Assembly: GCA_012845835.1 (NCBI GenBank)
Contig: JABAKD010000008.1
Coordinates: 8,168,775-8,232,774 of the forward strand
Length of the DNA stretch: 64,000 nt
From: Undaria pinnatifida
Lineage: Eukaryota; Sar; Phaeophyceae; Laminariales; Alariaceae
Direction: 5' to 3'
Each line of letters begins with the position of its first letter. Position 1 is the stretch's first letter. The notes below the pieces were generated by a model, which saw only the letters and a program-made list of their open reading frames with translations, was not told where the DNA came from and did not search any database. Of the stretch, positions 21,265 to 32,429 are shown piece by piece. A program made the translations under genes and the position numbers.

Positions 21265-24200
21265 CTGGTAAAAAAACAACACCGAAAAAGAGGGGGTAGG
21301 AGACCTTACGCGACAGCACGCCATGCGACGTGAAATGACGACATGATACGATGCTATGCGATACGATGGTACATGATACACCATGCGATGATACGTACAA
21401 TACCATGCGACGATACGATATAATACTGGGGGGCTCGTACCTTCGTTTTTATAACCGATAGCCGTGCCCCCGCTAACTGAAAAAAAAAGAATAATTATCA
21501 CACCAGTCTCAGACGACGCAATGACGAAAAAAAGAAGACTCAAAAGCAAGTGCAAGCGTCCAATCAACACCTGTGCTGCACCCCCCCCAAAAAAAGGCTC
21601 CAAAAATTCAACAACCCCGGTCCGGCATCCCTCTTCCCCCGCCGCCGCCGCCGCCGCCGCCGACGAGCAAAACCTTCCCAAACCAAGCGAAGAAATGACA
21701 GATATCAGTGATATTATCTCAACTCTATCATGATATTATCCCAACCCTGACGATCCCGATCTCTCCCTCTCTCCCGCCGCCGCACACTCCTCCCAAACCA
21801 AACCAAAACATCGCACAAACATAGCACGGCTGAGTACTACAGTGTTATTGATCAAAGATGTATCAAAATGTTGCTGGAGGTGCTCACTTCGCAACCCTTG
21901 ACCTCTGGCAGCGTTGCCGTCCTGATGTCCCTGTCGCTCGCGTGCTTCCAGCCGTCACCATCCCTAACGTACGCCACGTAGTGCCCCCCCATCCGGCTCC
22001 CGCGGTGTTGGATGAGACCCAGCAGCCGGTAGCAAGTTCTTGCTGGAGAGAGCGGGGCCTGATCATCGTTTTTTATTTTCGGTCGGGGAGAGGGGAGGCA
22101 GGCGGGGTAACGTGGTTGCGCGGACAATGGTTGGGGAAGAGAGGGCGGAGTCAACCACGGATTGTTCGCCCCATATGGGATGCCTTTTTAACTCTTTTGT
22201 TACACCAAAAATCATGCCACTCTAATTCCAATAATTTTGTCCCCAAAACGTATGTGCAACTCTGGAAGGGCTAAAGGGGGGAGAGGGGAAGGCGCGCGAG
22301 GGGGAGGGGGGGGGGTTGATCAGCAAGCGCCCGCCTCTTCTTGCGTTACATCACTCACTCACGCGCTACCACACTCGTAGATCGCTCGCTCGGAGGAAGA
22401 CGGCTAAGGCGCCTGGCCAAAAAAGTAAAACCTTTCGACACGGAGGAGGATGAGCGATAACACGCCTGTATCTGGCGCCGTAACAAAATTAAAGCTTTAC
22501 GTGAACATGCCTTTGTCCGAGATGGTGATCTGCCCTAATCTCTACTCCGCTATGCCAATGGATCCGAAGTGCAAGGAAATAATTACAAGGCACTCAAAAT
22601 AAATGTAGGCGAGACGCGCATGATTAGCCCCCCCTCCTAAACATGCCAATACCTGCGTGAGCTAGACGACCGGGGCACCGTTTTTTTGTTTGTTTTTTGG
22701 CGGTCACCAGGATGGTTATCGGGTAAGATCATATTGTGCGGGGTGGAGAACTCTAACTTCGCACAAGGGGAACGATCGCATTGCGTAGTGTGAATATGGT
22801 AAGGCACCCACGAGGCCGTTACATAGTAATACCCATTTCCGTCTCCGGAGTGGCCCACCAGAAAACAAAGTATAACTCATTGGTGCTGTCATCAATAAGC
22901 AAGAAAGTAGGCACAAGGTGCCGAAGTCCGTTTTACTTGCGGTTCTTGGAAGGGTGCAGTTCACCCTTCATGCGACTCGCCGAACATCCCACGGCGCTTC
23001 GCGCTTGGTGCAAGCAATGCCTGCCCGGTTGGTGAAAACCTGACGAGCTCCGTCCCGGCATAGTAGGGATGCGACGGTATATGGTCATACGACTGAGTAC
23101 ACCCCCCCCTAAACCTGCGCCGACATCACAATCGCCGCCGCCATCGAAAACCGCCCGCATCCAACCGCGTCTCTGCTTTCCTCTCAACAGTCTGTTCGCT
23201 GTAGTTATTGTTCATGTCCTCACACTTGAACGTATCGCCACAATCTAGTCCGCGGTAACACTAACGCGGCAGGCTCCAAAATATTCACAAGGCAGACTCT
23301 AGTAACTCTGGAGTCGAAGAACACCTCTCACGAAAAAACAAAACAAACCTATACAGCAAACGCAACTGACCTGGCGCAAACCGTACCACACTTACAGAGG
23401 GGTCCTGCCAGAAGTACGGAGCCATGTCCAGCTGCAGCGGGAACTCCACACCCCGGATAATCTTCTTCTTCGCCTGAAGTCGCTTCAGATGGCACACCAG
23501 CATCCCGGGGGGTTCTCCGAGCATCAGCAACCGCTTACGCGCGTCCTGCTTACACGCAGCCCCCTCGCCTCCACCCTCCTTAGGACGGGCAGCCCGGCAG
23601 CTCTCGCAGTCGTACCCATTCCCGTCCGCCGCGACTAGCTTCTCCTCCGCCATGAAGTGGTCCAAGCATCCGTACAGATCCACGTCGTGCGGGTCCTTCT
23701 TGTCCTTCCCCGCCCGTGCCGGGGGCTCTGTGAGACGGTGGAGGGGGTTCTTGGGGGGGGCGACATCCGAATCGTTGACACCATCGACACAGGCATCAGC
23801 GACAGGGGCGGCTGCAGCCGTGGCCGCAGCAACGGCAGCAACAGCAGCGGCAGCAGCACCGGAACCACCGGCGGCGACTGAAGCACCGGCAGCACCGTCG
23901 GCAGTGGATGCACACGACGGACCCGTGCTAGCAGCACTTTCTTCCTCTTCTCTGCGACACCCCGAAGCGGTCATAGAGAAGTCGGAGGCACTCGCCTCGA
24001 CGCTCTCTCCAGCATCTACAGCGACGTCATCCGCTGATTGCGTGGCAGACCCACCACCGCCCTTCCCGCTCGCGGCGTCGTCACCCTCGACTGCCTTGCT
24101 CACTTGCGATTGCGCTTGCCCTTGCAGTTGCGCGTGTGGGGGCGTCACACACGCGGGTTCCGCAGGCTCCCCCGGCTCCGTCGACGAATTTGCAACGGGC

Positions 24201-26215
24201 CTCTCCTTATCAATTGCCGCCGCTGGCTCGGAGGAGGGGGAGGAGGAAGCGAGCGGGGATTCCAACGAGCGGAAGGCAGTGGTGTCAACTGCGGCGCCTG
24301 CTTCTTGCTCGTGGTCGTCGGTGCCTGTACTTCCCTGATAATCGCTCGTGGTGCACCCGCTCTGGCTTCCCGTGGATGCAGAGGAGCCGCGGCAGGCTCG
24401 TGAGCCGTCGGCGCAGCTCTGCGGGCTGCCGAGACCTGGTCTTGATGCCTCCCCCGTTCTGCCTTCCTCCTGACCAACATTCTCACTCTGACCCACACCT
24501 TGACCCTCACCGGCACTGTCGCCCAACCCGTTCACTGCCTGTCCCCCCCGCTCACCCATGTCATCGCAACCACCGTCGCTGCAAAGACTGTCACCAACGA
24601 GCGCGTCTGTCGACGCTGGCTGGGCGCCAAGGCTTACCCCATTGCCCGGTAATCGAGCACACGCAGCAGACGCTTCTGGATTTGTTTTCCGCGGCGATTT
24701 CTCGCCTTCTATCAATAAGCTGTTGTTGTCAACGGAGACTACCGCTTTGCATCCCGCGATATCGCCGCTGACGAGACCTATCGTGGCATCTTCCCGGGGG
24801 GGTGGGGGCTCTCCCGCGCGGCAGACCACCCTAGGACTCGACGACGTACGAGCAGCACAGGAGATGCCTTCTCTGAGAGGGTCCTCGCCGGGCGTCTCGC
24901 TTCTGTTCGTCTCGGCGTGGTCCGCAGCTCCACTTTCGGTAACCTCTTTTGCCGTCGCCACGGCGATTGCGGTTGTTGCGGCTTCTACTTCTTCTGTTTC
25001 TGCTACTGCTGCTGTTGCTGGCGGTGCTGCTGCTGGTTCTCCAGCTGTTGCCGACGCTGCTACTGGCGCTTCTTCATATTTCCTCTTACGTTCTTGTTCC
25101 TGTATGGGCGTATCATCGACCGGGTTCACTGCTTTTTCATCCGCCGGCTCCAGCCCCGCGTCCGCACACGGCGCTATCGCCTTCTGCGACCCCACCCCCA
25201 CGGCTACGGGTCCCGCTGCACTCACTACTGCCGCGCTGCCCACCACCGTAACCACGTCTCCGCTTGTCGCGCGTGTGTCAACGGCGGCGGCGGCGGTAGC
25301 TCTAGTCGTAGCGGTAGCAGTAGCGTCAGTGGTAACGGTGGAGGTGGTAGCAGTAGCGGTGGCGGTAATGATGGCGGTAGCGGTAGCGCATGCTAACTCG
25401 ATAACATTTTCGAGGCATTGCCGCACCTCCTCCCTGTCCTCCTCTTCCTTTTCCGCGAGCTGCGCCCGAGCTTCGTCCCCTCCGCCTCCCCTCGCCGCCG
25501 CTGCCGCCGCGCTACTACTTGTCGCTACCACTGTCGTCGCTGTTGTTGTCGCGGCGGCGGCGGCGGCGGCGGCGGTTGCGTCGCTGTTTCCGTCTTTCGA
25601 GGTACCAGCGTCTTTAGCTGCGTCTTCGTTCGCTTGCTTTTCCGATTCCATCGACCGCTGCCTCTCCCTCTCCGCACGAGCGAGCTGTCGTAAAAAAAAA
25701 GCAACCCCAGGAAGGGAGGGAGGGCGGACGAATGGAAAAAAGGAACGGAGGTTGGGTGGGCGATTGGAAAAAGGGAGAGTGGAAGGGTGGACGGACGGAC
25801 GGAAGAACGGCCGACGCGCGAGAGGGCGACGGAAGATGCACGGGGATATTCGGTTACGTCAACGAACAAGGTTGGCGCTACGGTAGCAGCGGCAGCGGCG
25901 GTAGCACATGGAACCAATCACAGCTGCCTGAGATCGCCATGTACCCAACCATGTTTGCCTTCACGAGCGATAGACAAACGACGAGCTACGTTCAATCTGT
26001 TGCTTTTACTACTGCTACTGCTACGCCTAACACTACGCCTAACACTACGCCTAACACTACGCCTACTACTACTACTACTACTACTACCACTACCACTACC
26101 ACTACCACTACCACTACCACTACCACTACCACTACCACTACCACTACCACTACCACTACCACTACCACTACTACTACCACTACCACTACCACTACCACTA
26201 CCACTACCACTACCA

Positions 26216-26276
<61 letters not shown>

Positions 26277-29200
26277 AAAAGGACTACTGATACTACTATT
26301 ACTACTACAATAGGACTACTACTACTATACTACTACAATTAGTATACTGCTGCTTTTGCTAGTACTAGTACTAGTACTACTACTGTTATAGGACTACTAC
26401 TATTGTTACAAGACTGCTGCTGCCGGCTCAGATGGGATCGGATCAGGTCAAATCTCATCTGGCTTTTCCGAAAAAGCTTTTCATCGACCCACCAACCCCC
26501 ACCTCATTTTCACGCAGCGGCGACGGCCCCGCTCTCACCTTTCTCCTCTGTTTGGAAGACACCGGTATCTGGAAGCCCGGCAAAAGGGTCTGCGGCGCTG
26601 CAGGTAATGTTTTCGGGTCCAGTCCACTGCCACCACCGTCCGCGCCAGACGTTCCTAAGCTGGTAGAAGCCGAGGCGGAGGAGCTCTTGACGATTACGCC
26701 GGAAGCTGTGGTCGTCGCGCCAGTTGCTGTGGTTGTTCCCGCTGCCTTTGCTGCTGTAGCTGTCGCTCCTGCTCCTGTTGCTGCTATTACCGCTGCTGCT
26801 GTCCCCGCTGGCGCTCCCGCCGCCCGGACCCTATTTTTTGCGAGATACGCCTGTGCCCTCTCACTCAGCGGCGATTTCTTTAACGGGATCTCCAGGCTCA
26901 GGCAAATCGTGGGTTCCGTGGAGAAAGACCGTCCACCGCACCTGCTGCAGGTGACTACCGAGCACATCACTCCCCCAAATACCTCGGTGATCGCAGCGCG
27001 TTTCGGCAATGTTGGAGGCGGCAGGGGCAGCGGACGTGGAGGCGGTGTGACCGATACAGCGTCCATTCCCGTCCCCTGCTTCGTATCCTCTTCCTCCCCC
27101 TCCCCCCCCTCCTCCCCCTCCTCCTGCTTCTGCTGCTCTGTAGCTCCTATTCTTCCCCCTGCGGACGCTTCGGTCGACAACCCAGTCGGTGTTGGTGGCG
27201 GCAGCGGCGGCGGCGGGTGCGGCAGCGACAACGGTGCGGCGTCGACAGCACAACCGTCCGCTCGGCTGCCATCGACGACGTCGTCGTCGTCGTGATCGCC
27301 CGCGTCCGTGGTCTCACCGTCGTCCGTGCTCGTCTCCACCTCACTATCGCAAGACACGCCCCTGCCCCTCTTGCCGCCGCCAGCTGACGAACCCACCCGC
27401 TTTTCTCTCGGCGCCCCGTTCCCACCCCCGGCTGAGAGCAGGGCTTCTTCGCCTGTTCCCTTGCCCTTCCGGGTTCCGCTGTCAACGTCGGCAGCGCGGG
27501 CGGCCTCCGTCGACCCCGCCATCGCTACCCGTAATGGCGGCGCAGCCGTCGGGGAACCATCGCCGTTACTCCCGTCCATCAAGCCCTTAGCATCGCACTT
27601 TCCGGCGCCGCTACCGCTAGCGCCGGGTAGTTTAGCCGCCGCCGCCCCCTCTGTCCCCTCCCCCACTCCCTCCGCCTTAATAAATATGCATGCGTTTTTC
27701 GCAGCAGTGGCGCCTTTGTCGACGCCGCCGCCAGAACACGGCAAACCATCGACCGGGCCGTCCCCATCGCCATTGCCACAGCTACTGCCATCGCCACATG
27801 CCTCCGCCAACGCACCGCTCGCCGCATTCCCTACCGAAGGCCATCTCCCTCCGCCCCCACCCCCCCCCTTCGCGATCGATCCAGCCTCGAACAATAGTCC
27901 TCCACGGCCCGGTGCTTTGGCTGCTTCCTTAACGCCGTTGGCTATGCCATTGCCAATGCCATTGGCGAGCGCCGCAGATCTCCCTCCTTCCTCGCCGACC
28001 GTCGCGAGTGCACCACCCCCGACTCGTGACGCGCCTTCACTCTCCGTGGCGTCTCCGGCGGAGCCTCCGGGTCCGCTTGCGGCTGCACGTGCTGCGCTTG
28101 ATTCTATCGGCTCGGGCGACAATATGCCTACTTTTTCTTCTTTTTCGGAACCGTTGGCGCCCCCGCGGCCCTTAACGCTGCCGCCATTACCTCTGGCCGC
28201 GTTCTGAAGGGTCTCAATAGTTTTCTCCCCAGAACCACCGCCGTCATTCCCACCCTCAACAACACCGCCCCTGCCCCCCGCCCCCGCCTCCTTCACTCCC
28301 ACCGCCGCCGTAGCTTCCTCCGCCTTGGCCTCCTCCTCCTCCTCCTTTTCCTCTTTAAGGCGCTTCTTAATGTGCGCGTCCTCTTCGTCCTCGAGCGTGC
28401 CGACCAGCCGCATGAACAGCTCGTGAGCGTCCTGCTGGTGGTACCCTTTGAAGGAGGGGTGGGCCCTCTGGACGGCAGACAGCAGCGTCTTCGGGCTATA
28501 TGCTCTGGAAGAAAGCGGGTTGGCAAAGAATCACGCAAAATGGGATGGCATGGAATGGGATTGGATAGGACGGGGATGGGGGTGGGTCTCTCTCTCTTCT
28601 CTCTCTCTAAATTTCTCTCTTCCCCTCCCCCCCTCCCCCTTCCTCCCCCTTCCGCCCCGTTCTCCTTCCCACCCACCTCTCCCCCCCCCCCCCGCCCCTC
28701 TCGCCTCCCCTTCTCCCGCCCCCTCTCCCCTCTCTGTCTCACCCTCGCCTTGCTCCCGCTTGCCCCTCCCCTGTCATCTCCAGCAAGACCCTCCGGAAAG
28801 CCTTGTTCAGCGGTCCCACGAACTCTCCCTCCCGCCGTCCCGAGCCATGGCCGAACAGCGCCTCGTGCAGAAGCCCGACCTTGAAAATATTCTGCAGGGC
28901 TGAATTGAAGAAGCATGTGTTACCAAGGTTAAGCAGGCCCCGGGTTGGCAGTTCCCGGGTAGGATCCCACTCGTGCTCGGGAGGGCCCGACCCGGTGGGT
29001 CCGTCTATGCCTGCATCCGCGCCGCCGTTAACGGAAAACGAAGAGAGTGCTCGGGATGTCGCGGCGGCGGACGCAGAGGAGCCTTTGCCCGGTCCCCCCC
29101 GCATTTTGGAGGCGTTTTTTCGTCCCTGTGCTGCTGCTGCTGCCGCTGCTGCGGTTGCTGTTGCTGTTGTCATTGCTGCTGTAGTTGCTGTTCCTGCGGC

Positions 29201-29352
29201 TGTTGCTGCTGCCGATGATGATGACGGTGTTGTCGCAGAAGTTGCTTGCTGCAGCTGGAGGGTCTGCTTCTGCAGCAGTTGGTGCTGCTTTGCCTTGTTC
29301 GGCTGGCCGCCGTTCTTGACGCGGGAGGGTCGTCTTTTCGATTTCTTCGCCA
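21088..29352 (-). CDS. Ubiquitin-specific protease (USP/UBP, peptidase C19)
   Basis: Cleaves ubiquitin from proteins. Five exons: 29352-28743, 28504-26539, 25684-23392, 22042-21888, 21264-21088, giving about 1733 residues with all phases compatible. Cys box GLLNLGNTCFFNSALQNI has catalytic Cys at about 147. The QQD box GYHQQDAHELF is at 224-234. Zinc-finger CxxC pairs are at 723-726 (CSRC) and 1552-1555 (CESC). The His box GGHYVAYVR has His at about 1644, WKHASDRDI has Asp at about 1660, and the fold ends AYMLFYER. The order and the segment GPLNKAF..LLEM resemble the USP16/USP45 and plant UBP2 subgroup, but no N-terminal ZnF-UBP is visible. Low-complexity Ala/Gly/Glu/Thr insertions fill residues about 250-700 and 870-1510. 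The first exon starts TG right after an AG, so ATG may be split by an intron (giving MAKKSKRR); the upstream exon was not found. Confidence 0.9.
21888..22042 (-). CDS. USP exon 4: His box and catalytic Asp
   Basis: Acceptor CTCTCCAG, donor GAA|GTGAGC, phase 0. Encodes CYRLLGLIQHRGSRMGGHYV and WKHASDRDI, then LPEVKGCE. Preceded by a 1.35-kb intron holding a dispersed repeat. Confidence 0.9.
22450..22602 (+). CDS. Short ORF, 50 aa, antisense in a USP intron
   Basis: ATG to TAA with a balanced, protein-like composition (starts MSDNTPVSGAVTKLKLYVNM). There is no family match, promoter or neighbour support; it may be chance or a TE remnant. Confidence 0.2.
   Translation: MSDNTPVSGAVTKLKLYVNMPLSEMVICPNLYSAMPMDPKCKEIITRHSK
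22697..23110 (+). mobile_element. Dispersed repeat ending in poly-C, USP intron copy
   Basis: About 400 bp, including AACAAAGTATAACTCATTG, GTAGGCACAAGGTGC and CTTGGTGCAAGCAATGC, ending GAGTACACCCCCCCC. The same order appears on the opposite strand at 59345-59800. Chance frames across both copies encode similar peptides, which reflects the shared repeat rather than a gene. Confidence 0.8.
23392..25684 (-). CDS. USP exon 3: second insertion, second CxxC
   Basis: Acceptor TACGACAG. About 640 residues of Ala/Thr/Ser/Glu-rich sequence precede LYGCLDHFMAEEKL, YDCESC, a LVCHLKRL strand and LDMAPYFWQDPS. Two donors overlap: TCT|GTAAGT (23396) leaves the frame out of phase with the next exon; GTAA|GTGTGG (23392) restores it. 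The latter is used here; a missed microexon is the alternative. Confidence 0.8.
26020..26290 (+). repeat. (CTA/CCA)n trinucleotide microsatellite
   Basis: About 250 bp of ACTACT and ACCACT repeats in the intron between USP exons 2 and 3. On the coding strand it is a G/T-rich tract; translated frames give poly-Thr, poly-Leu or poly-Val. Confidence 0.95.
26539..28504 (-). CDS. USP exon 2: QQD box, long insertion, first CxxC
   Basis: Acceptor TTCCAG, donor AAAG|GTGAGA, phase 0. After HQQDAHELF the exon carries about 450 low-complexity residues rich in Gly, Ala and Glu, returns to conserved sequence at ITEVFGGVMCSVVTCSRC, then CLSLEIPL. Confidence 0.85.
28743..29352 (-). CDS. USP exon 1 (visible): Cys box
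   Basis: Acceptor GCGCAG, donor GAGG|GTGAGA, exit phase 2. A basic N-terminus (KKSKRRPSRVK) and poly-Ala/Thr linker precede the catalytic Cys box. The 238-bp intron that follows is purine-rich on the coding strand. Confidence 0.85.
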
Positions 29353-29632
29353 CTGCGCGTAGCGTAAAACGGACCAAAATGATACGACAAAATATCAGGC
29401 ATACGATACCATGGAATGATCCATACAATGGTCGCAATACTCACCTCACCACAGTGGCCAGTAGCACGTACAGAGTACAGACATGGGACAACAGCACAGC
29501 ATTGATGTGATACCAGGCACCGGTACTGATTACAACTATGGGTAACGTACGCCACGTACCAGGTACATCAGTATAGAACAAGAAAACTACAACAGGTACC
29601 TGATTTATATCATACGCACCACGGAACTATAG

Positions 29633-29938
29633 TGGCCGGTCGCCGCGGTGGCGTATCAGGTTATCCTCGAGCCTGGTATACGTCAGTTTCGTGAGTTCGA
29701 GCCCCGCCGAGTGCATACTCGTATAAATTCATTGGGACTTTCTCTTGAGCATAAATTGACTTGCGGAAAGCGCGAGAGCGTGAGTTAGCAACACTCGATG
29801 AAAAATCGACGAGCAGTGGGATTGCTGAACCCTATGCGCGAAAAAAAATTGAAGGCAAGAACCGGGGGGGAGAAGGGATGACACCTGTGTCCACCGCTTG
29901 TCCTGAAGCTGGAAAGTAAAAGTGTGAGAAGAATAAAG
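29633..29938 (+). mobile_element. tRNA-derived SINE, copy 1
   Basis: The head has an A-box-like TGGCGTATCAGG at 29649-29660 and a B-box-like AGTTCGAGCCC at 29694-29704, at tRNA spacing. The body follows (CTTGCGGAAAGCGCGAGAGC, AACCGGGGGGG). A second copy lies on the minus strand at 38023-37721. The element is near the 5' end of the USP gene. Confidence 0.75.
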
Positions 29939-30660
29939 AAAGAGTGGCACAAGTAGGAAGCAATATGGCCACAGTGCAATGATACCTGGTATTAATACTA
30001 TACCTGGTACATATCTTACAACCACGCTGAACGGACCCTTTTTAGCATCGGGGGAGCAAACTACACACCCGAACCGACAGAAGCTGGACTAGTGGCGTCA
30101 TCTCACGGCACTAGACGAGCCCAAAACCTCACCTCCAACCCAACTCCATATCGCTAGAGATACACGGTTATGATCCGACATTGCTCCGTTTCGGGTCTCC
30201 GTTTGTGGATTTCCTCAAAAGCGTCAACTTGTCAAAATACTCCGTATTAACTCCCGTGATGCTGACGCTGCAAATCGCACATCAGCCCTAATCCCACCAG
30301 ACATTAGTCCAGGATGAGTGATGATTGATGACTATTAGAGACGGTCCAAGGGCCGGTCTTTCGCTAGAGTGGTCCGAGGGTCGCGGGTCTCGAACTACTA
30401 CTACTGCTACTATAACTGCCGCTACTCGTAATTCGCGCTCTTCTCTGCGAACATTAAGACGCACCTGGTACTGCAGTAACGAAAAAAAAACGTGAAAATA
30501 TTCGGGTGCTGACTACTTCACGCCCCGGGGGGGTCCATATACCACATGCGATACTACTATTACTGTATTAAATAGGGCTGGGCCCTGGTAGCTCTGACCA
30601 GTACAGTATATACTGGCTGCGTCATATGCCAGTGAATTGGACCCGACCAGTGCACTGATG
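29939..30660. other. No supported gene
   Basis: Contains several ACCTGGTA motif copies (near 29990 and 30462) but no protein-like frame. Confidence 0.4.
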
Positions 30661-30676
30661 GTCACGGCGAAGCTCC

Positions 30677-31147
30677 TTGCCCCCCCCCCGGCTGGTGAAG
30701 GGGGCCCCGCTGGAGGCGCCCTGCCGGAGGCATGTTTTAACGCGTTTTGGCTTCACTAGAGCTAAAAAGTACGACGTTTTTGGACCATGTTTCAAATGCA
30801 AGTTGGGGGTAGATTGTCTAAGAAACATACAAGAAGAGCAAAAGCGAGCGAAGCATATGACCGGCAGGAGTTTGCAGAAATACGGCATACTGAAGCAATA
30901 CGGCATACTGAAGCAATACGGCATACTGAAGAAATACGGCATACTGAAGAAATACGGCATACTGAAGAAATACGGCATACTGAAGCACGCAGCCTGGGTA
31001 CCGGAAAGGTGGGACACGGGTTCAAAAACATGTCTGAAGTGCGCTAAACCGAATCGCTACATTGCGAAATCGCGGCCTCAGAGACGTAAATACAGAGATG
31101 CACTTACACATCCCTTGTACAATGTTTCAAACATTAACTTTGCTTAG
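30677..31147 (+). CDS. ORF with six YGILK repeats and Cys pairs
   Basis: The frame is open for 156 codons; the first ATG in frame is at 30857, but protein-like sequence starts earlier (VFGPCFKCKLGVDC), so an upstream exon or non-ATG boundary is likely. Six 18-bp units give K-YGILKQ/YGILKK repeats (about 30889-30990), followed by KTCLKCAKPNRY and a basic tail. The CxxC pairs before and after the repeat suggest a metal-binding protein interrupted by an expanded tandem repeat. The upstream 30677-30735 part overlaps a C run and may be non-coding. Family not recognised; it could be a TE-derived gene. Confidence 0.4.
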   Translation: MPPPRLVKGAPLEAPCRRHVLTRFGFTRAKKYDVFGPCFKCKLGVDCLRNIQEEQKRAKHMTGRSLQKYGILKQYGILKQYGILKKYGILKKYGILKKYGILKHAAWVPERWDTGSKTCLKCAKPNRYIAKSRPQRRKYRDALTHPLYNVSNINFA

Positions 31148-32253
31148 ATTCTCCGCCGAAAAAAAAAAAAAAATGACAAAAAATCCCGAGTTATCGAGTT
31201 AATGTTACAGGTTTCTTGAGCTCTGCGCTGATGGCAACACATACCAGGTACCACGTAACAATCCGGGCAGCCCCATTGTTTAAACGCTGGAACACGGGGT
31301 AGGCTCCCACCTGCACTACAGAGCACCTCAAGCTGTTCTGCCTGCCCTCTCTGCTCTTCCGCCGTGAATTTTGATGGGTTTCCGCTGTTTTATGAGGCAG
31401 TATTGTATGACGTACGTAAATAGTCAAAGTACTGGCACCCTGGCAGCCCCCTCAGCCAGTACAGTAGTACTGGCAGTACATACTGGACCAGGGCCTAGCC
31501 CTAGTATTAAATGAAATATCAAGCACAGGTAAGTACACAGGTTGCCGGCCCTCTACGAACAATAAGAAACCAGTCTACCGGCCCAGATTAGATTTCGTAC
31601 CTGGTGCTTGAAAAGGGTGGTTCCACACCAACTTTAGTATACGAGCACTTGTTTCTCGAATCTCTTATCTCTCCGTGGATCACAGGTCGACTTTCATGTC
31701 AGGCTCTTAGTGAGAGGGTAGGTAGTGTAACTGAGCGTAGACGGGCATAGATGGGTATAGGTATACAAGTATGCTTCGTCATATTCAGACGTATCCTCAC
31801 CGTGAAAGGAACGCAGGTTCAGCACACGGAACAACGGGACACCCTTTCCTACATGCTTAATTCCCGGGGAGTAACTTGTTATACGCATGTGGCATCTGGA
31901 ATCTGGAGGTACTTTTATCGGGGGCCAGCGGCTGAAAAAATTCAGCTACGAGTCAGTTAAGACTGAATCCACGTTGGCGGCTGATGTGAGCATATATTCT
32001 TACTGCTCTGTATTGCAATAGAGTACCAGGTACAAGGTGCCCGGTACATGGGGTACCCGATTCAAGAGTCCCGCCGAACAGCCCAGTGTCGCCGCTCTTA
32101 TCTCCGTGCCGCTCTATTCTCGCAGCTTGGGTATTATATAGATTTTAGTATAGACGCCACAAGGTGTGACTAGTCGATGCGACCGTTAAGTCGTTTTCTC
32201 TTGTTATGGAGGCTCTGAAATCAGGTGCCTCACCGTGCCTGGTACGCTATATA

Positions 32254-32428
32254 CTATATATACTTCACTGTTGATACATATAATAGCCTGTGTCCGACTT
32301 CTTCACATTGTTGTCTCATGAACTCATCGCTAGGATCTAGTTCGTGGGCACAGGGCAGGTTCCAGTGCAGCACGTTACTGAATCGTGTCTTCTTGAAGCC
32401 TGGCACTTCTGCACGGGGGGCTCGCTAA
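32254..32428 (-). pseudogene. Protein-like exon fragment
   Basis: One minus-strand frame reads VPGFKKTRFSNVLHWNLPC then AHELDPSDEFMRQQCEEVGH before losing character and reaching TAG at 32254. It has no ATG and no clear flanking exons; a CAG acceptor-like site lies at its start. Likely a stranded exon or gene remnant, family unknown. Confidence 0.3.
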
Positions 32429-32429
32429 C

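Noticed and set aside
22716-23035. Related peptides encoded at 22.8 kb and 59.5 kb
   Set aside because: Both come from copies of one dispersed repeat; no ATG-stop conservation or coding signature beyond DNA similarity.
24558-25886. 442-codon plus-strand open frame
   Set aside because: It is antisense to the low-complexity Ala/Thr insertion of the USP gene; triplet-biased coding sequence leaves the opposite strand open by chance.
25787-26313. Poly-Thr, poly-Leu and poly-Val frames
   Set aside because: Translations of the CTA/CCA microsatellite in a USP intron.
26432-28207. Two long plus-strand frames rich in Pro, Ser and Ala
   Set aside because: Antisense shadows of USP exon 2 with no independent motifs.
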